NCBI GenBank assembly: GCA_033557465.1
Contig: CM066039.1
Span: 45,971,788 to 46,035,787, forward strand
Source: Ichthyophis bannanicus
Taxonomy: Eukaryota > Chordata > Amphibia > Gymnophiona > Ichthyophiidae
Length of the DNA stretch: 64,000 bases
Direction of reading: 5' to 3'
The notes beneath the pieces were generated by a model. The model was not told where the DNA came from and did no database searches. It saw nothing but the letters and a program-made list of their open reading frames with translations. Shown one piece after another: positions 10,566 to 21,381 of the stretch; the first letter of the stretch is position 1, and the number at the start of each line of letters is the position of its first letter. The position numbers were made by a program, and so were the translations under genes.

Positions 10566-11005
10566 AGGGCATCACAGTAGAAAACTCAAATGACAGATAA
10601 GATGCTCACAATGTCAGCACAGTGCAAATGATGTACTATAAACTATATACACAGAAGAATAAGGCAAGTGGATCTGGACACGGCTTTGGGGTGTTCGGCA
10701 AGCTAGTCCTGAAGCAGTATGAGTGAATGGAAAGGTTTTTATGAGCTTTCTGCAGTAGAGGTTGTCTAGAGTTAGACATAGTCTCTCTGTGAGTGAGTTC
10801 CAGCATGTGGGGGCTTCTCCTGGGAATGTTTGCTGGTGGAGGGTACAGTGAAGGATGTTCCTTTAGATAACCTTAGAGGCCTCAAAGGTGTGTAGAGATC
10901 TTAAACTAGAAATGCAGAATAAAAATCCAAATGTTATGTTATGACAGAGATACCACACAACACCAACCATGCTGAGAACACTCTCTTAGCTTTACAGACC
11001 TCTCA
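10566..11005. other. No recognisable feature
   Basis: Nothing identified up to the DIRS left end. Confidence 0.4.
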
Positions 11006-11010
11006 TTTCT

Positions 11011-11150
11011 CCATGGACAAGCAGGAAGCGTCAGCCACACCAGGTGACGTCCTCCAGGTGGCACCATCTGCGGAAGTGCTCTCAAGAGCTCTGATTTCTG
11101 AGCAGGTAGGTGACCCCACCTCCCCGGCCTGCCCCTAGCCCAGCCAGTCT
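11011..11150 (+). repeat. DIRS left inverted terminal repeat
   Basis: CCATGGACAAGCAGGAAGCG onward matches, in reverse complement, 22027-22164. Shared landmarks are CACACCAGGTGACGTCCTCC, AAGTGCTCTCAAGAGCTC, CAGGTAGGTGAC and CCACCTCCCCGG-like. Some substitutions separate the two copies. Confidence 0.85.
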
Positions 11151-11214
11151 AATTTCTTCCGCCTTGCCATCAAGACAGATCCTCTCCTTATCTCCTTAGG
11201 AATCTTACCTGAAG

Positions 11215-13092
11215 ATGCCCAAACCTGGCTTCAAGAAGTGCCCACGATGTGGGAAGAAGATGAACGCTACGGACACCCATGACTGCTGCATCAGATGTCT
11301 GGGTCAGGATCACCAGGTGCAGGACTGCTCCAAGTGCTCCCACATGTCACTCAGAGCACGCAAGAGCAGGGGCCATGCTCTCCGGGTGTTCCTGGCCTCC
11401 ACAGTGTCTTTGGCTGCCTCCGGTACTCCTCTGGCCCCCCCTGCAGTGGAGTTCGCTGGCCTGGGCCGTGCCTCACTCAGCCACTGTCCCCGGCCAACAG
11501 CCTGCACGACTATCTGCCCTCACGAGCACGCAGAGCCAGCAGGAATCTCCGGCAGGACAGGCACAGCCGTCTCAAAATGGTACCGGCAACATGCGATCAA
11601 GCTCTGCCCCCCCCCAGATCATCATTGGTAGCAGGCATATCCAATCGGTGAGTCCTCATTGTGCCGACTCCTCACGATGCCAGGAGGCTTCCCCACAGTG
11701 CACAGACCACCGCGCCAATAGTCAGACCCCCCACCGCCAGCACTGCGCCAAAAAGGGGATTTCCCATTGGCGCAAGGGAGAAGGCAGCAGCCCCAAGGAT
11801 TGCCATGCACACAGGCATCACTCCCGGCAACGACAATCTGGCAAACTTCACAAAACAAGGGGACAGGCAGCACAGCTCCAGCAGGCATCGCAGCTCCAAG
11901 CACAGCAGGCACAGAACAAGAGGCAAGCTCACTTCTCATCACAGCAGGAGGACGGCTGGAATCACTCGGGGAAAAGGCGGCGGCTCTGCAGCATCAGCTC
12001 CAGCAGCAGCTCCCCCTGCAGGTATAGCAAAGCATCTTCCTCCGGGGACAACTCTGCCACTATTATTGAACTCCTCTCGCGCCTGGTCAAGCAGACTGCC
12101 CCCCCAGGGTTCAAGCACAGACCTGCCAGTGTCAACACTCACTCCTCTGGCAGCGGCCGGTCTGTCCCCAGCGGCCGCCACCACTAGTTTTCCCCAGACT
12201 CCATCTAGATCTCCATCTCCTACCAAAGATCCCCCGTCCGAGGCCAACGATGGGGAAATCGTGGACCCAACTCCCATAGGATCCACAGCCTCCAAAGAGT
12301 CCCACGACTCAGAACTACCATCCAATGACGGAGAGGACGCGACTACTAAAAACCTCCCAGAGGACCTCACCTATCCAAAATTCCTCAGGAAGGTGGAGTC
12401 AGCCCTAAGCCTCACGGCGGACAAAGTAGAGGAACAAGTGCCAGATGTCCTGCGATACCTCCAAGGCCCTGCCATGGCCTTGCCCATTCATCAAAAGCTG
12501 CGGGACACCCAGCTTACACTGTGGCAGACCCCTGCCTCTGGACAAGCGTGCGCAAGACGACTGGACGCTAAATACCAAGTCCACCCGGCTCCCGCTTTCC
12601 ACAAAACAACAACAACAACAACTACCACATTAGTCTATTGTCATCTCCTCGGCACTGAAGAGGGTCAAATCCTCTAGAACTCAAGCCAACCATCTGCCAG
12701 GAAGGGAGTCTAGACTCCTGGACGATGTGGGAAAGAAGATCTTCCAAGGAGCTATGCTGAGCACCAGGATCGCGGCGCATCAATTTCAGCATGTCCTCTT
12801 CCAGGATGGGGTACTGGTGGGCCTCAAAGACAAACTCTCAGCCCTGCCTAAGGAACTACAAGCGGAAGCCACATCATCCGTCCAGGACCTGACTGAACGC
12901 AGCAGACACTTGGTCACCACCGCCTTCGACTCCTTCAACACTGCCATCTGCGCGCGGAGGTGGGCCTGGATAAAGGCCTCCGGCTTAAGGGAAGACACCC
13001 ACGACAGAATTGCTGACGCCTTCTGTGTGGGGGAGTCGCTGTTCGGCGACAAGGTCACGGACGCTGTCAACATCCTCAAGGAAGATTGTTAA
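11215..13092 (+). pseudogene. DIRS ORF1 (gag-like) with zinc-finger start
   Basis: Probable structural protein. It begins MPKPGFKKCPRCGKKM at 11215; the first 60 residues hold cysteine pairs (CPRC, CIRC, CSKC) and histidines like a zinc finger. The reading frame then shifts twice: the middle part is open in another frame from 11661 to 12677 (serine/proline/threonine-rich), and the end is open from 12727 to 13092 (a RRWAWIKASGL block, then ESLFGDKV). The terminal block is the part most alike among DIRS ORF1 proteins. The start at 11215 fits a position just after the terminal repeat. Not functional as it stands. Confidence 0.75.
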
Positions 13093-14330
13093 CACCCTCC
13101 AGACCCTGGCGGCAGATAGTCTAGAACCCCACTCCACCACACAGAAAAACAGCTATCACCGGAAACTCTACTACAGTAATAAGCGGTATAACTCCACTCG
13201 CAAGTGGCAGACCCCGCGGAGCTACAAACAGCCCTACCAGCCCTCTAACTTCCAAAAGCAGACCCAGAGGGAGCGCAAAACCAACAGCCATCTTCCCAGC
13301 CAGCTAAGGCTTCTTTTTGACATATTCATCGTGGCTGCCGGATGCCCTAATACCAAAACTCCTCCCGTGGGGGGCCGACTATCGGGGTTCCTTCCAGCCT
13401 GGCAGGCCATCACCATGGACAGCTGGGTGCTGCAGATCCTGAAGGAAGGGTACCGTCTACATTTCACATCCCCTCCTTGCCAACGCTCAAGACCCACCAG
13501 CAAACCACCCACACATCTCCAAAGCATCATGGCCGACCTGCTACAACACCTCTTTGCAGCACAATCCATCAAAAGAGTTCCAGACAGCGGTCAACTCTGG
13601 CTTCTACTCCAGATATGTCCTCATCCCCAAGAAGTCAGGAGGAGTTCGCCCAATACTAGACTTCCGCAAACTCAACAGGTTAATCATGAAAGAATGCTTC
13701 AGGATGTATTCCCTCAACTCCATCCTGCCTCCTTGGACCTGCTGGAGGTGTACTCGCACATCCCCATCCACTCCACTCACAGGAAATTCCTCCGTTTCAA
13801 GGTCAGAGACCACCATTACCAGTACAAGGTACTTTCCTTCGGACTATCCCCAGCACCACGGGTCTTCACAAAGTGCGTCGTAGTGGCCGCAGCACACCTC
13901 CGCAAACAAGGCATTACCATCTTCCCATACCTCGATGACTGGCTCCTCGTGGCTCAATCCGTCCCGGAGGCGCATGTAGCAATGCGAAGGACCACCAAGC
14001 TCCTATCTGACCTCGGATTCCTTCTGAGCTTGGAAAAAAGTCCCAACTGGAGCCATGCCAGAGAGTGTTGTTCATAGGCGCAGTCAGTCATCGACACCCG
14101 AGCCTCGAAGGCCTTCCTGCCTGAGCAACACGTGCAGACCATCAGATCCTTAGCCATAAAGATGTCAGCATCCAAAACGGACTTCGGCCCGATCTGTCCT
14201 TCGTCTTCTGGGGCACATGGCCGCAACAACCTCAGTCCTCCCACTTGCAAGGCTCCACATGCGAAATCTCCAATGGCACCTACGCGACCACTGGAACAAA
14301 CTTTCACAGCCTCTGACCACGCAGGTACCC
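13093..14330 (+). pseudogene. DIRS reverse transcriptase, frameshifted
   Basis: Copies the element RNA into DNA. It is open from 13010 to 14077 in one frame, but the palm block YSRYVLIPKKSGGVRPILDF lies in another frame (13554-13883), so at least two shifts exist. The catalytic FPYLDDW is at 13922-13942 with both Asp present. Following thumb sequence is spread over frames near 14050-14330, ending QVPM. An upstream block FLPAWQAITMDSWVLQIL is typical of DIRS RTs. The L2 insertion follows directly and separates the RT from RNase H. Confidence 0.85.
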
Positions 14331-14334
14331 ATGT

Positions 14335-16986
14335 GGACTCCCCTTCTTCAGCAAGGGACTCCTCATTCCTTGCTCTTCTCTCTGATCTTTCCTTTCGTCA
14401 GTCTGTTTCCTTCCCCACCCACGTTGCTGGCCATTCGCTTGACCTTCTTATTACCTCCCCCTCCTTCCCTCTCCACTGCTCCTCTTTGTCTTCCTTCCCT
14501 CTTCCCTGGTCTGACCATTACTGTCTTTTTTTTTCTGTCCCTGCCCCCCCATTGGCTTCGATTCATACCCCAAATCCCAGCTCTGCGCCATTACTCATCC
14601 GTAAGATCACCGCAGACACACTTCTCCAGCTTCCATCCCCTACCACTCTGTTCCCTGCAGATTTTGACTCCCTCTCCGTTGATGCCCAGGCTCATTGCTG
14701 GCACTCCTCGCTTTCAACCGCCCTGGACGCTATTGCTCCTCTTCACCCCGTCCTTGCCCCCGCCGTCACCCACGCCACCCTTGGTTCCACCCCGGTCTCC
14801 TTTTACACCGCAGGTACCTCCGTCGGGCTGAGCGCCTCTGGCAGAAGCACCCCTCCCCCGCTAACCTGTCAGGTTTTCATCTTTGTCATTGTCACTACCG
14901 TTCTCTCCTCTTTGCCACAAAACGCGATTATTACTCTAATCTCATTTCTTCCTCTTCAAATTCCTCACGCCAATTGTACTCCATCCTGCATTCCCTCACT
15001 ACATCTCACTCCGCTTCTTCTCCCTCCCCCCCTCCTGCATCCTCCTCTCCCGACCCTTCCTCTCTCGCTTCCTTTTTTGTTGCCAAGGTCGACACCCTCC
15101 GTCAGTCCTTCCCTTCGTGTCCCCCTCCCCTCTCTCCCCCTGTTATGAATTCCCCCCCTCCCTTCCCTTCCTCACCCCGCTCCACCCCTGTATTATCCCA
15201 CTCCTGGTCATTCTTTGAGGCAATAACCCCCAGCATTCTTCAGAAAACTTTCTTTTCCATTCGTAAAACCACCTGCCCGGCTGATCCCATTCCATCTCGT
15301 TGGCTCCTAGAACCCTCACTAGCTCTCTCTCCCTACATTCTCTCCCTGTTCAATTCTAGTTTGTCCTCTGGCATCTTTCCCTCCAGCTGGAAACACGCTA
15401 CCGTCCGTCCTATTCTAAAGTCACATTCTTCTGATCCCTCGATTCTCTCTAGCTGGCGCCTCATCTCCAACCTTTCCTTTCTCTCTAAATTTCTTGAGAA
15501 GCTGGTCTTTATTCAACTTTCCTCTCACCTCGAAGCTTCCCTCACTCTCCACCCCCGACAATCAGGTTTTCGTCCCGGTCACAGCACTGAAACTGTCCTT
15601 CTTTCTCTCCTTAATGAACTTCACGCTGCTCACGATTGTGGTCTTTTTACCCTAGCTGTCTCCCTTGATCTTTCTGCAGCTTTCGACCTAGTGGATCACC
15701 GTACTCTCCTCACTCGCCTTCGGGAAGCAGGTCTTTCTGGTGTGGTTCTCAAGTGGTTTCTTTCTTTTCTTTCCTGTCGTTCTTTTTCTGTAGTCACCGG
15801 GTCCTCTTCCTCTGCCCCCACTCCCCTCACTTGTGTAGTTCCCCAAGGTTCTGTCCTCGCTCCCCTTCTTTTTAATGTCTTCTTAGCCCCTCTTGCCCTC
15901 TTAATCCAACAGTTCGGTATCTCTGCGTATTATTACGCAGACGATATTTTTCTCTTACTTCACACAGACTCTCTTTCCCCTGACATTAACCCTCTTAATC
16001 ATTGTCTCACTGCTGTCGCTTCTTGGTTTTCTTCCAATTTCCTTCACGTGAATCCCGCTAAATCTTTCGCTATTTGGTTTACACTTGGGAGTCCCTCCCC
16101 TACTTTTGCTCCCTCCTTCTCTTCACAGCCTATTCCTCTTGTTTCTTCACTCCATTATCTGGGTGTTACCCTTCATTCTTCCCTCTCTTTCAAGGCGCAC
16201 ATCTATCATTCAGCGTTCTTTTTTCTCTCTTAGGCAGCTCCGAGCTGTCCGCCCTTTCCTTTCTTCTTCCGCTTTGGCTACTCTCCTTCTCTCCCTTGTG
16301 ATGTCTTGTCTTGACTACTGTAATGTTTCCCTAGCTGGTCTGCCCCACTCCCAATTGTCTCGTCTTCAGCGTGTTCAAAATACTGCTATTCGTCTTCTTA
16401 CCCGTGCCTCTCGTTTCAATCATGTTACCCCTCTTCTTCTTCATCACCACTGGTTATCTGTTCCTTTTCGCATCCAGTACAAAATCCTTATTCTTACACA
16501 CAAGGCTGTCCGCACTGGCACCCCCTCATATCTTGCTGATCAGATACACTTCCGTACCCCCACCATCTGCTTCGTTCTATCCACACTAAATCGCTTGTCT
16601 CTTCCCTCCCCCTCCCAGGCCCATCTTGTTTCTACTCGCTCCTCTGCTTTCTATTTCTTGGCCCCGAGCCTTTGGAACTCGCTCCCTCCCTCGCTTTGTG
16701 CAGAAGAATCTTACCGCTCCTTCAAAACTCAGCACAAAACCCACCTTTTTAACCTAGCATTTGACCTTCCGTCCTTGTTTTCCCCCTCCCTCCCCGCCCC
16801 ATGATGTTGTATCGGAACTGCTGCTTTATACTGCTTTCTTTTCCTTTTTCTTTCCTATTATTTAATGGCGTTCTTTTTCCTTTCCCACAGCCTCATTTTT
16901 AAATTGTTTTAGAGTTTTATTGTAAACCACTCAGGTGCCTACGGTGTTGGGCGGTATAACAAGTTTTTAATAAACATAAACACAAA
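14335..16986 (+). mobile_element. L2-like LINE inserted in the DIRS element
   Basis: 5'-truncated LINE with its 3' end GTATAACAAGTTTTTAATAA then ACATAAACACAAAC. It is flanked by ATGT at 14331-14334 and 16988-16991 (CATGT if the preceding C is counted). Removing it rejoins the DIRS reading QVPM to YNQVKEGLHWW in one frame, which fixes the insertion point. Pyrimidine-rich composition differs from the DIRS host. Confidence 0.85.
14350..16804 (+). pseudogene. L2-like ORF2: endonuclease tail and reverse transcriptase
   Basis: The first part encodes the end of an endonuclease (PTHVAGHSLDLLIT, then SDHYCLFF) and shifts frame near 14790. The long frame 14695-16233 carries the RT: PVPSRW-like TCPADPIPSRWLLE, RPILKSHSSDP, QSGFRPGHSTET, the DLSAAFDLVDH motif A, VVPQGSVLAPLLFN and the catalytic YYADDIFLL. 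Another shift near 16100-16200 moves the C-terminal part to 16085-16804 (CLDYCN, LHHHWLSVPFRIQYKI, LWNSLP). Domain order and motifs fit the L2 clade. The 5' half is missing, so it cannot move on its own. Confidence 0.85.
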
Positions 16987-16987
16987 C

Positions 16988-17524
16988 ATGTACAATCAGG
17001 TAAAAGAAGGTCTCCATTGGTGGACTCTTCAATCCAACCTCACACAAGGAAAGAGCCTCCAGCAGCGCCCGCACCAGATTGTCCTCATGATGGATGCTTC
17101 CTCCACAGGATGGGGGGCACACTTCCTCCACCTCAGCACACAAGGGGCATGGACCACCGAGGAGCAGAGCTTCCACATCAACCTGCTCGAGCTAAGAGCC
17201 ATCAAATACGTCCTGATGGCCTTTCAAGCACAGCTGAAAGAGAAAGTCATCCTCATCCAAATGGACAACCAAGTAGCGATGTTCTACCTGAACAAGCAAG
17301 GGGGCACAGGCTCCCGATCCCTCTGCAAGGAAACACTCACGATTTGGTCCCTAGTTCTGTCCATCGGATCCCAGCTACAGGCATCCTACCTCCCCGGGGA
17401 GGAGAACTTCCTTGCCGACAAGCTCAACAGACAGATGGAGCCCCATGAATGGTCCCTGAATCCAGAAGTGGCCAAAGCCATCTTCCAGCAGTGGGGGGGA
17501 CTCCACGCCTCGACCTCTTCGTGA
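16988..17524 (+). CDS. DIRS RNase H domain (open segment)
   Basis: An uninterrupted 178-residue segment of the DIRS polyprotein. The four acidic residues expected of RNase H are visible: D36 in MMDASSTGWGA, E68 in LLELRAI, D93 in QMDNQVA and D144 in FLADKLNR. Its methionine arises at the L2 junction (the duplicated ATG) and is not the true start; upstream it was continuous with the RT. It would degrade the RNA strand of the RNA-DNA hybrid. The domain is well preserved despite breaks elsewhere. Confidence 0.8.
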   Translation: MYNQVKEGLHWWTLQSNLTQGKSLQQRPHQIVLMMDASSTGWGAHFLHLSTQGAWTTEEQSFHINLLELRAIKYVLMAFQAQLKEKVILIQMDNQVAMFYLNKQGGTGSRSLCKETLTIWSLVLSIGSQLQASYLPGEENFLADKLNRQMEPHEWSLNPEVAKAIFQQWGGLHASTSS

Positions 17525-17880
17525 CAGTGTCGCCTCTTCTGCTCAAAGCACCCTTCCAGCAAGTGCCTAGCTCTGGATGCTTTCACCGTGTCTTGGGGGG
17601 ACTGGTCTCCAGCGTATGCCTTTCCCCCCCAACCCTCTGATCTCTGTGACCCTGCAGCGGGTCATCTCGGACAAGGCATGGGTCATCCTGATCGCTCCAT
17701 ACTGGCCCCACCAGATGTGGTTTCCTTTCCTTCTCCGCCTCTCTCTAGAACTTCGGGCGAGGCTGCCCCTGCGCCCGGATCTCCTCACCCAGAACAACGG
17801 GAACACGCTACACCCCAACCTGCAAGCCCTCACCTTGTCAGCATGGAGATTGAGCGGGGACACTTGTCGGCCCTGAATTT
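17525..17880 (+). pseudogene. DIRS region between RNase H and recombinase
   Basis: Continues after a stop at 17524. Readable pieces in two frames are ALDAFTVSWG and AYAFPP, then VILIAPYWPHQMWFPFLL. DIRS elements carry a methylase-like domain of unclear role at this place, and the AFPP…AP.WP.Q.W pattern fits it. Assignment is from position and pattern only. Confidence 0.5.
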
Positions 17881-18971
17881 GCCTGCAGAAGTTCAGCACG
17901 TAGTCCTGACAGCAAAACGCCCGTCCACCTGCAAGTCCTACAGTCTCAAATGGAAAGGTTTCTCCATCTGGTGCACCCCCCCAAGGGCTGGACCTGGGAT
18001 CCTGCCCCATACCTATGATCCTCAAGTATCTCACATCCCTCTTCGAGATCGGCTTGAAGACACAATCCATCAAAGAGCACCTTTCCGCCATTGCGTCCCT
18101 CCATTCCAGTGGAGCGGGGGATAATGCCTCCATTGCATCTCTTCCCATTGTGGCTTCATTCATGAAAGGCCTAGCCAATCTTCGGCCCCCACTATGTCCA
18201 CTGGTGCCAGCCTGGGACCTCAGCACCGTCCTCCAACAGCTGACACTAGCACCCTTTGAGCTGCTGTCAACGACGGATATGAAATTTGTCTCTTGGAAAG
18301 CGCTCTTCATCATCGCAATAACATCTGCTCGGAGGATCAGCGAGCTCCAGGCCCTGGTGTCCCACCCGCCGTACACTCAACTCCACCCCAACCGCGCATC
18401 CCTGTGCACCAACCTGAAGTTATTTTCAAAGGTGGCCTCCTCCTTTCACATCAACCAGGCCATCGACCTCCCCTCTTTCCTCTCGGAGCCACACGAGTCC
18501 GAGGAGGAGCATAGACTCCACACCCTTGACTGTGTCAGGGTCCTGCACATCTACCTGGACAGAACAGCAAACATCAGGCAGGGATCTCAACTCTTCGTGT
18601 CCTACGACCCCAACAGGCCCGGAAGGCCCATCACCAAACGGACCCTGTCCGTCTGGATAGCGGCTTGCATCGCCTTCTGCCTGGATCGGGCCGGAGCCCA
18701 CACAGGGGACCGGATAGAAGCACACCAACTGAGGGCGCTGGCAGCATCCTTCGCCAACTTGCGTTCGGTCCCGGTGGCCGACATTTGCAAATTCGCCACA
18801 TGGTCCTCTGCACTAACCTTCCAGAAGCATGACTGCTTGGACCTCGAGGCGCAGTCCGACAGTGCCTTCGGTCATGCAGTCCTCACGGTGACCGTTGGGA
18901 ACATCTCTGCCTCGCTAGGCGAAGCGCAGAGCGGACATGGACAGAACAAGCGCTCGGCTGGTCAGCGCTAA
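17880..18971 (+). pseudogene. DIRS tyrosine recombinase, nucleophile replaced
   Basis: Integrates the circular DIRS DNA. The N-terminal part (AKRPSTCKSYSLKWKGF) is in one frame. A seven-C run near 17976 marks a one-base shift, after which 18015-18971 is open for 318 residues. The first catalytic Arg is in SARRISELQAL (18330-18335). The H-x-x-R pair is HQLR with His at 18723-18725 and Arg at 18732-18734. The Tyr is expected in the final WSS..TF.KH-x block, where codon 18831-18833 is GAC (Asp) in TFQKHDCLDL. If that alignment holds, the protein lacks its nucleophile as well as being frameshifted. Confidence 0.8.
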
Positions 18972-19267
18972 ATACAGAGTCAATGTTTACAGCCTTATAC
19001 TGTCACTTTTGCCTTCCAGTGTTTGATATAGATGCTGCTTGCACTGTTGGTATGTACACTGTTTACACTGTTTTTGCACACTGTCACTGTGAACACCTGT
19101 TATGTTTGGTTTTGGTTTAGCCACTGTTGCATATTGCACTTTGTCCTGCACCGTTATGCACTGGAACTGTGATGTTTTCACCTGACAATAAAGCAGCCTC
19201 ATTTTCTCTTCACTTGTCTACATATGTTCTGTTTGGCCCCCTTCATCCACCTCAGTGTGCTCTCGCG
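18972..19267. other. DIRS 3' non-coding region
   Basis: Non-coding region after the recombinase, with repeated ACTGTT/CACTGT words around 19040-19150 and a polyadenylation-like AATAAA at 19188. It leads into the ICR. Confidence 0.55.
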
Positions 19268-19372
19268 TAGCTAGGGAGTCACCTGGTGTGGCCGACGCTT
19301 CCTGCTTGTCCATGGAGAAAGCGAGGTTACTTACCTGTAATGGGGGTTCTCCGTGGACAGCAGGATAAGTCA
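19268..19372 (+). repeat. DIRS internal complementary region (left half)
   Basis: GGAGTCACCTGGTGTGGCCG to CCATGGAGAAA is the reverse complement of the left terminus from 11006. The adjoining GCGAGGTTACTTACCTGTAA to GGATAAGTCA is the reverse complement of the right terminus up to 22194. It then continues after the PLE insertion at 21946. In DIRS elements this region templates completion of the ends and circle formation. Confidence 0.85.
19355..19372. repeat. Left target-site duplication of the PLE insertion
   Basis: GGACAGCAGGATAAGTCA, identical to 21928-21945. The DIRS ICR reads through once the insertion and one copy are removed. Confidence 0.9.
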
Positions 19373-20183
19373 CACAGTACAAACGTGATAAGGTGGAAAA
19401 ACAATTTATTGAAATCTCAGACCTAGCAACCCGACACAGGCCGTGTTTCGAAGACCTTCATCAGGAGTTGTCTGAATAGGTACTACAAACATAAAGACAA
19501 ACAATATTAAAAAAACAATTTAAAAGTGAAAGAACAAAATAGGCATGGACATACATTAGGCTCTAACTTTTAAAAATAAAAAATTAAAAAATTAAAATTA
19601 ATAATTACTACAATAATAGTAATAATGATATAGTTAATTGGTGGAAAATCTCTCATAATAAATAATTAGAAAATTAATATATAGTTAAAATAATACTAAT
19701 AATAATAATATAATAATAATAATAATAAAAATAATAATAAAACTCTAATGCTCGAAATGCGGTACTCAAATAAAATTAAACCATAGGAAATGATATAATA
19801 AAATAGACCACAGGTAAAATTCATAGAACACAATAAAATACATCCTTATAGGAGGTGACAAGCACATAATTGTAATGTTAATACCTTCTTTGTAGAGACG
19901 ATGATATGTAAGCCTCACAAGGAGGCACACAAACTCATTAGTAGAGGTAATGGCTTAAGCACTTGCATGTGATAAGAAACTAAAATAAAGAAGACACAGA
20001 GTAAAGCATATGTATCCCATTGGAGATAGTATAATCAGAACCTAAATAAAAATTGAAATTAGAGAATAGAATATGACTGAAACGCAGTAGGCATGGATGG
20101 GGGAGGAGGGCACGGCCAAGAAGGAACAGATATTGTGTATTCATCTAACTGAAATAATATAGCCTAGTCTTTAACATAATTAA
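19373..20183 (-). repeat. PLE inverted arm, left (intron-containing copy)
   Basis: Reverse complement of 21089-21895. Reading the minus strand it contains part of intron 1, the 95-bp exon 2, intron 2 (19483-19884, about 402 bp, GT to AG), exon 3 with the hammerhead, then the AATAAA-bearing 3' segment. Differences from the right arm are few (for example CAACTCCTGATG against CAACCCCTGATG). Confidence 0.85.
19420..19482 (-). ncRNA. Hammerhead ribozyme motif, minus strand
   Basis: On the minus strand CTGATGA (19458-19464) is followed by a short stem II, GAAA, the stem III hairpin CAC-GGCCT-GTG and the cleavage-site TC, with stem I formed by GGGTTG and CAACTC. One base in stem I differs from the right copy and gives a G-U pair. 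Confidence 0.75.
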
Positions 20184-20403
20184 CTGAGCTGACACTCTGA
20201 AGGACGGATTTCATTTCCCTGCGTCTGTGAGATTGTTTACTGTCAGCGATTTGAAACGTTTCTTATCACATGCAAGTGCTTAAGCCATTACCTCTACTAA
20301 TGAGTTTGTGTGCCTCCTTGTGAGGCTTACATATCATCGTCTCTACAAAGAAGTACCTATTCAGACAACCCCTGATGAAGGTCTTCGAAACACGGCCTGT
20401 GTC
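20184..20403 (+). mobile_element. Spliced PLE copy (exons 1-2-3 joined)
   Basis: 20259-20353 is the same 95-bp exon 2 as 21287-21381. At its end it passes directly (AAAGAAG|TACCTATTC, 20353/20354) into the sequence that in the right arm lies 404 bp downstream after ATGTTTGTAG. At its start it leaves homology exactly where the right arm shows TTTATTTTAG. Upstream, 20184-20258 would be exon 1 and has no match in the arms. Homology ends at 20403. Confidence 0.85.
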
Positions 20404-20405
20404 AG
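20361..20405 (+). ncRNA. Hammerhead ribozyme motif, truncated at cleavage site
   Basis: CTGATGA at 20372-20378, GAAA at 20387-20390, stem III ACAC/GTGT with loop GGCCT, cleavage position C at 20403. The 3' strand of stem I (GGGTTG) is absent: the following bases belong to the spacer. This copy should not self-cleave. Confidence 0.75.
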
Positions 20406-21088
20406 CCCCCCTTCATTTTGCACAATCTCTCCGCTTTTTCATGCTTTGAGATTCTTTTAGCAATTTGACTTTCTATCGAAGTTTGATTTTTGCTTCTTCA
20501 TGCTTTTTAATATTCCCCTATTAATTCTTCTTTTTTATTTTTTATTTTTTATTATTATTATTTTTTACATGTGTTTAAAGTGGCGACTGATATTATATTA
20601 GTAAAACCGGCAAGAGATAATTGTTATGCTAGCGGGGTGCAAATATTCCCATATATATATTTTTTTAAAAAAATACCTTCCATTTAATAAGGGCAATGAG
20701 TTATAAATAGTGTTTTACATAACACCCGTTTCCATTGCCTTTTAACCTATTGAATATTCCCATTAGCCTATGAGAAGTTTGAGCAAGATTTAACAGTGCA
20801 GCACCCCTCTATTTTGCACATTTTTTCTGCTTTCTCATGTTTTTAGAATCCCTTAGATGTCTGATGTTTGCCTCCTCATGTTCTCTAAGATTCCCCTAGC
20901 CATTTTAGGTTTATGTACTTTTTCCCTATTTTTTAAAGGAATCTTTTTAGATTTAATTTATTATTTTTTAGATGTTATGTGAAAGAATTTAGTTCAGTTG
21001 GCCCCACGATGAAACTTTGGCCCCATTCTGAACATCTTCTTGTTATTTCTATTTTACCAATTTATTTTTTACTGCGATTTGTTGACAA
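20403..21088 (+). repeat. PLE spacer with two 396-bp tandem units
   Basis: CAGCCCCCCTTCATTTTGCA at 20403 recurs imperfectly as CAGCACCCCTCTATTTTGCA at 20799. Following landmarks (TTCATGCTTT/CTCATGTTTT, ATTCCCCTA, TTATTATTTTTTA) keep the same order. T-rich, no ORF. Confidence 0.65.
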
Positions 21089-21381
21089 AAGTTAAAGACT
21101 AGGCTATATTATTTCAGTTAGATGAATACACAATATCTGTTCCTTCTTGGCCGTGCCCTCCTCCCCCATCCATGCCTACTGCGTTTCAGTCATATTCTAT
21201 TCTCTAATTTCAATTTTTATTTAGGTTCTGATTATACTATCTCCAATGGGATACATATGCTTTACTCTGTGTCTTCTTTATTTTAGTTTCTTATCACATG
21301 CAAGTGCTTAAGCCATTACCTCTATTAATGAGTTTGTGTGCCTCCTTGTGAGGCTTACATATCATCGTCTCTACAAAGAAG

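Noticed and set aside
11279..12187. Alternative long open frames overlapping DIRS ORF1
   Set aside because: GC-rich, serine/glutamine-rich shadow frames of the gag-like region. The zinc-finger start and the conserved C-terminal block are in other frames.
17567..18376. 269-residue minus-strand frame across the DIRS recombinase
   Set aside because: Antisense shadow of the plus-strand RNase H/recombinase region, with no recognisable domain.
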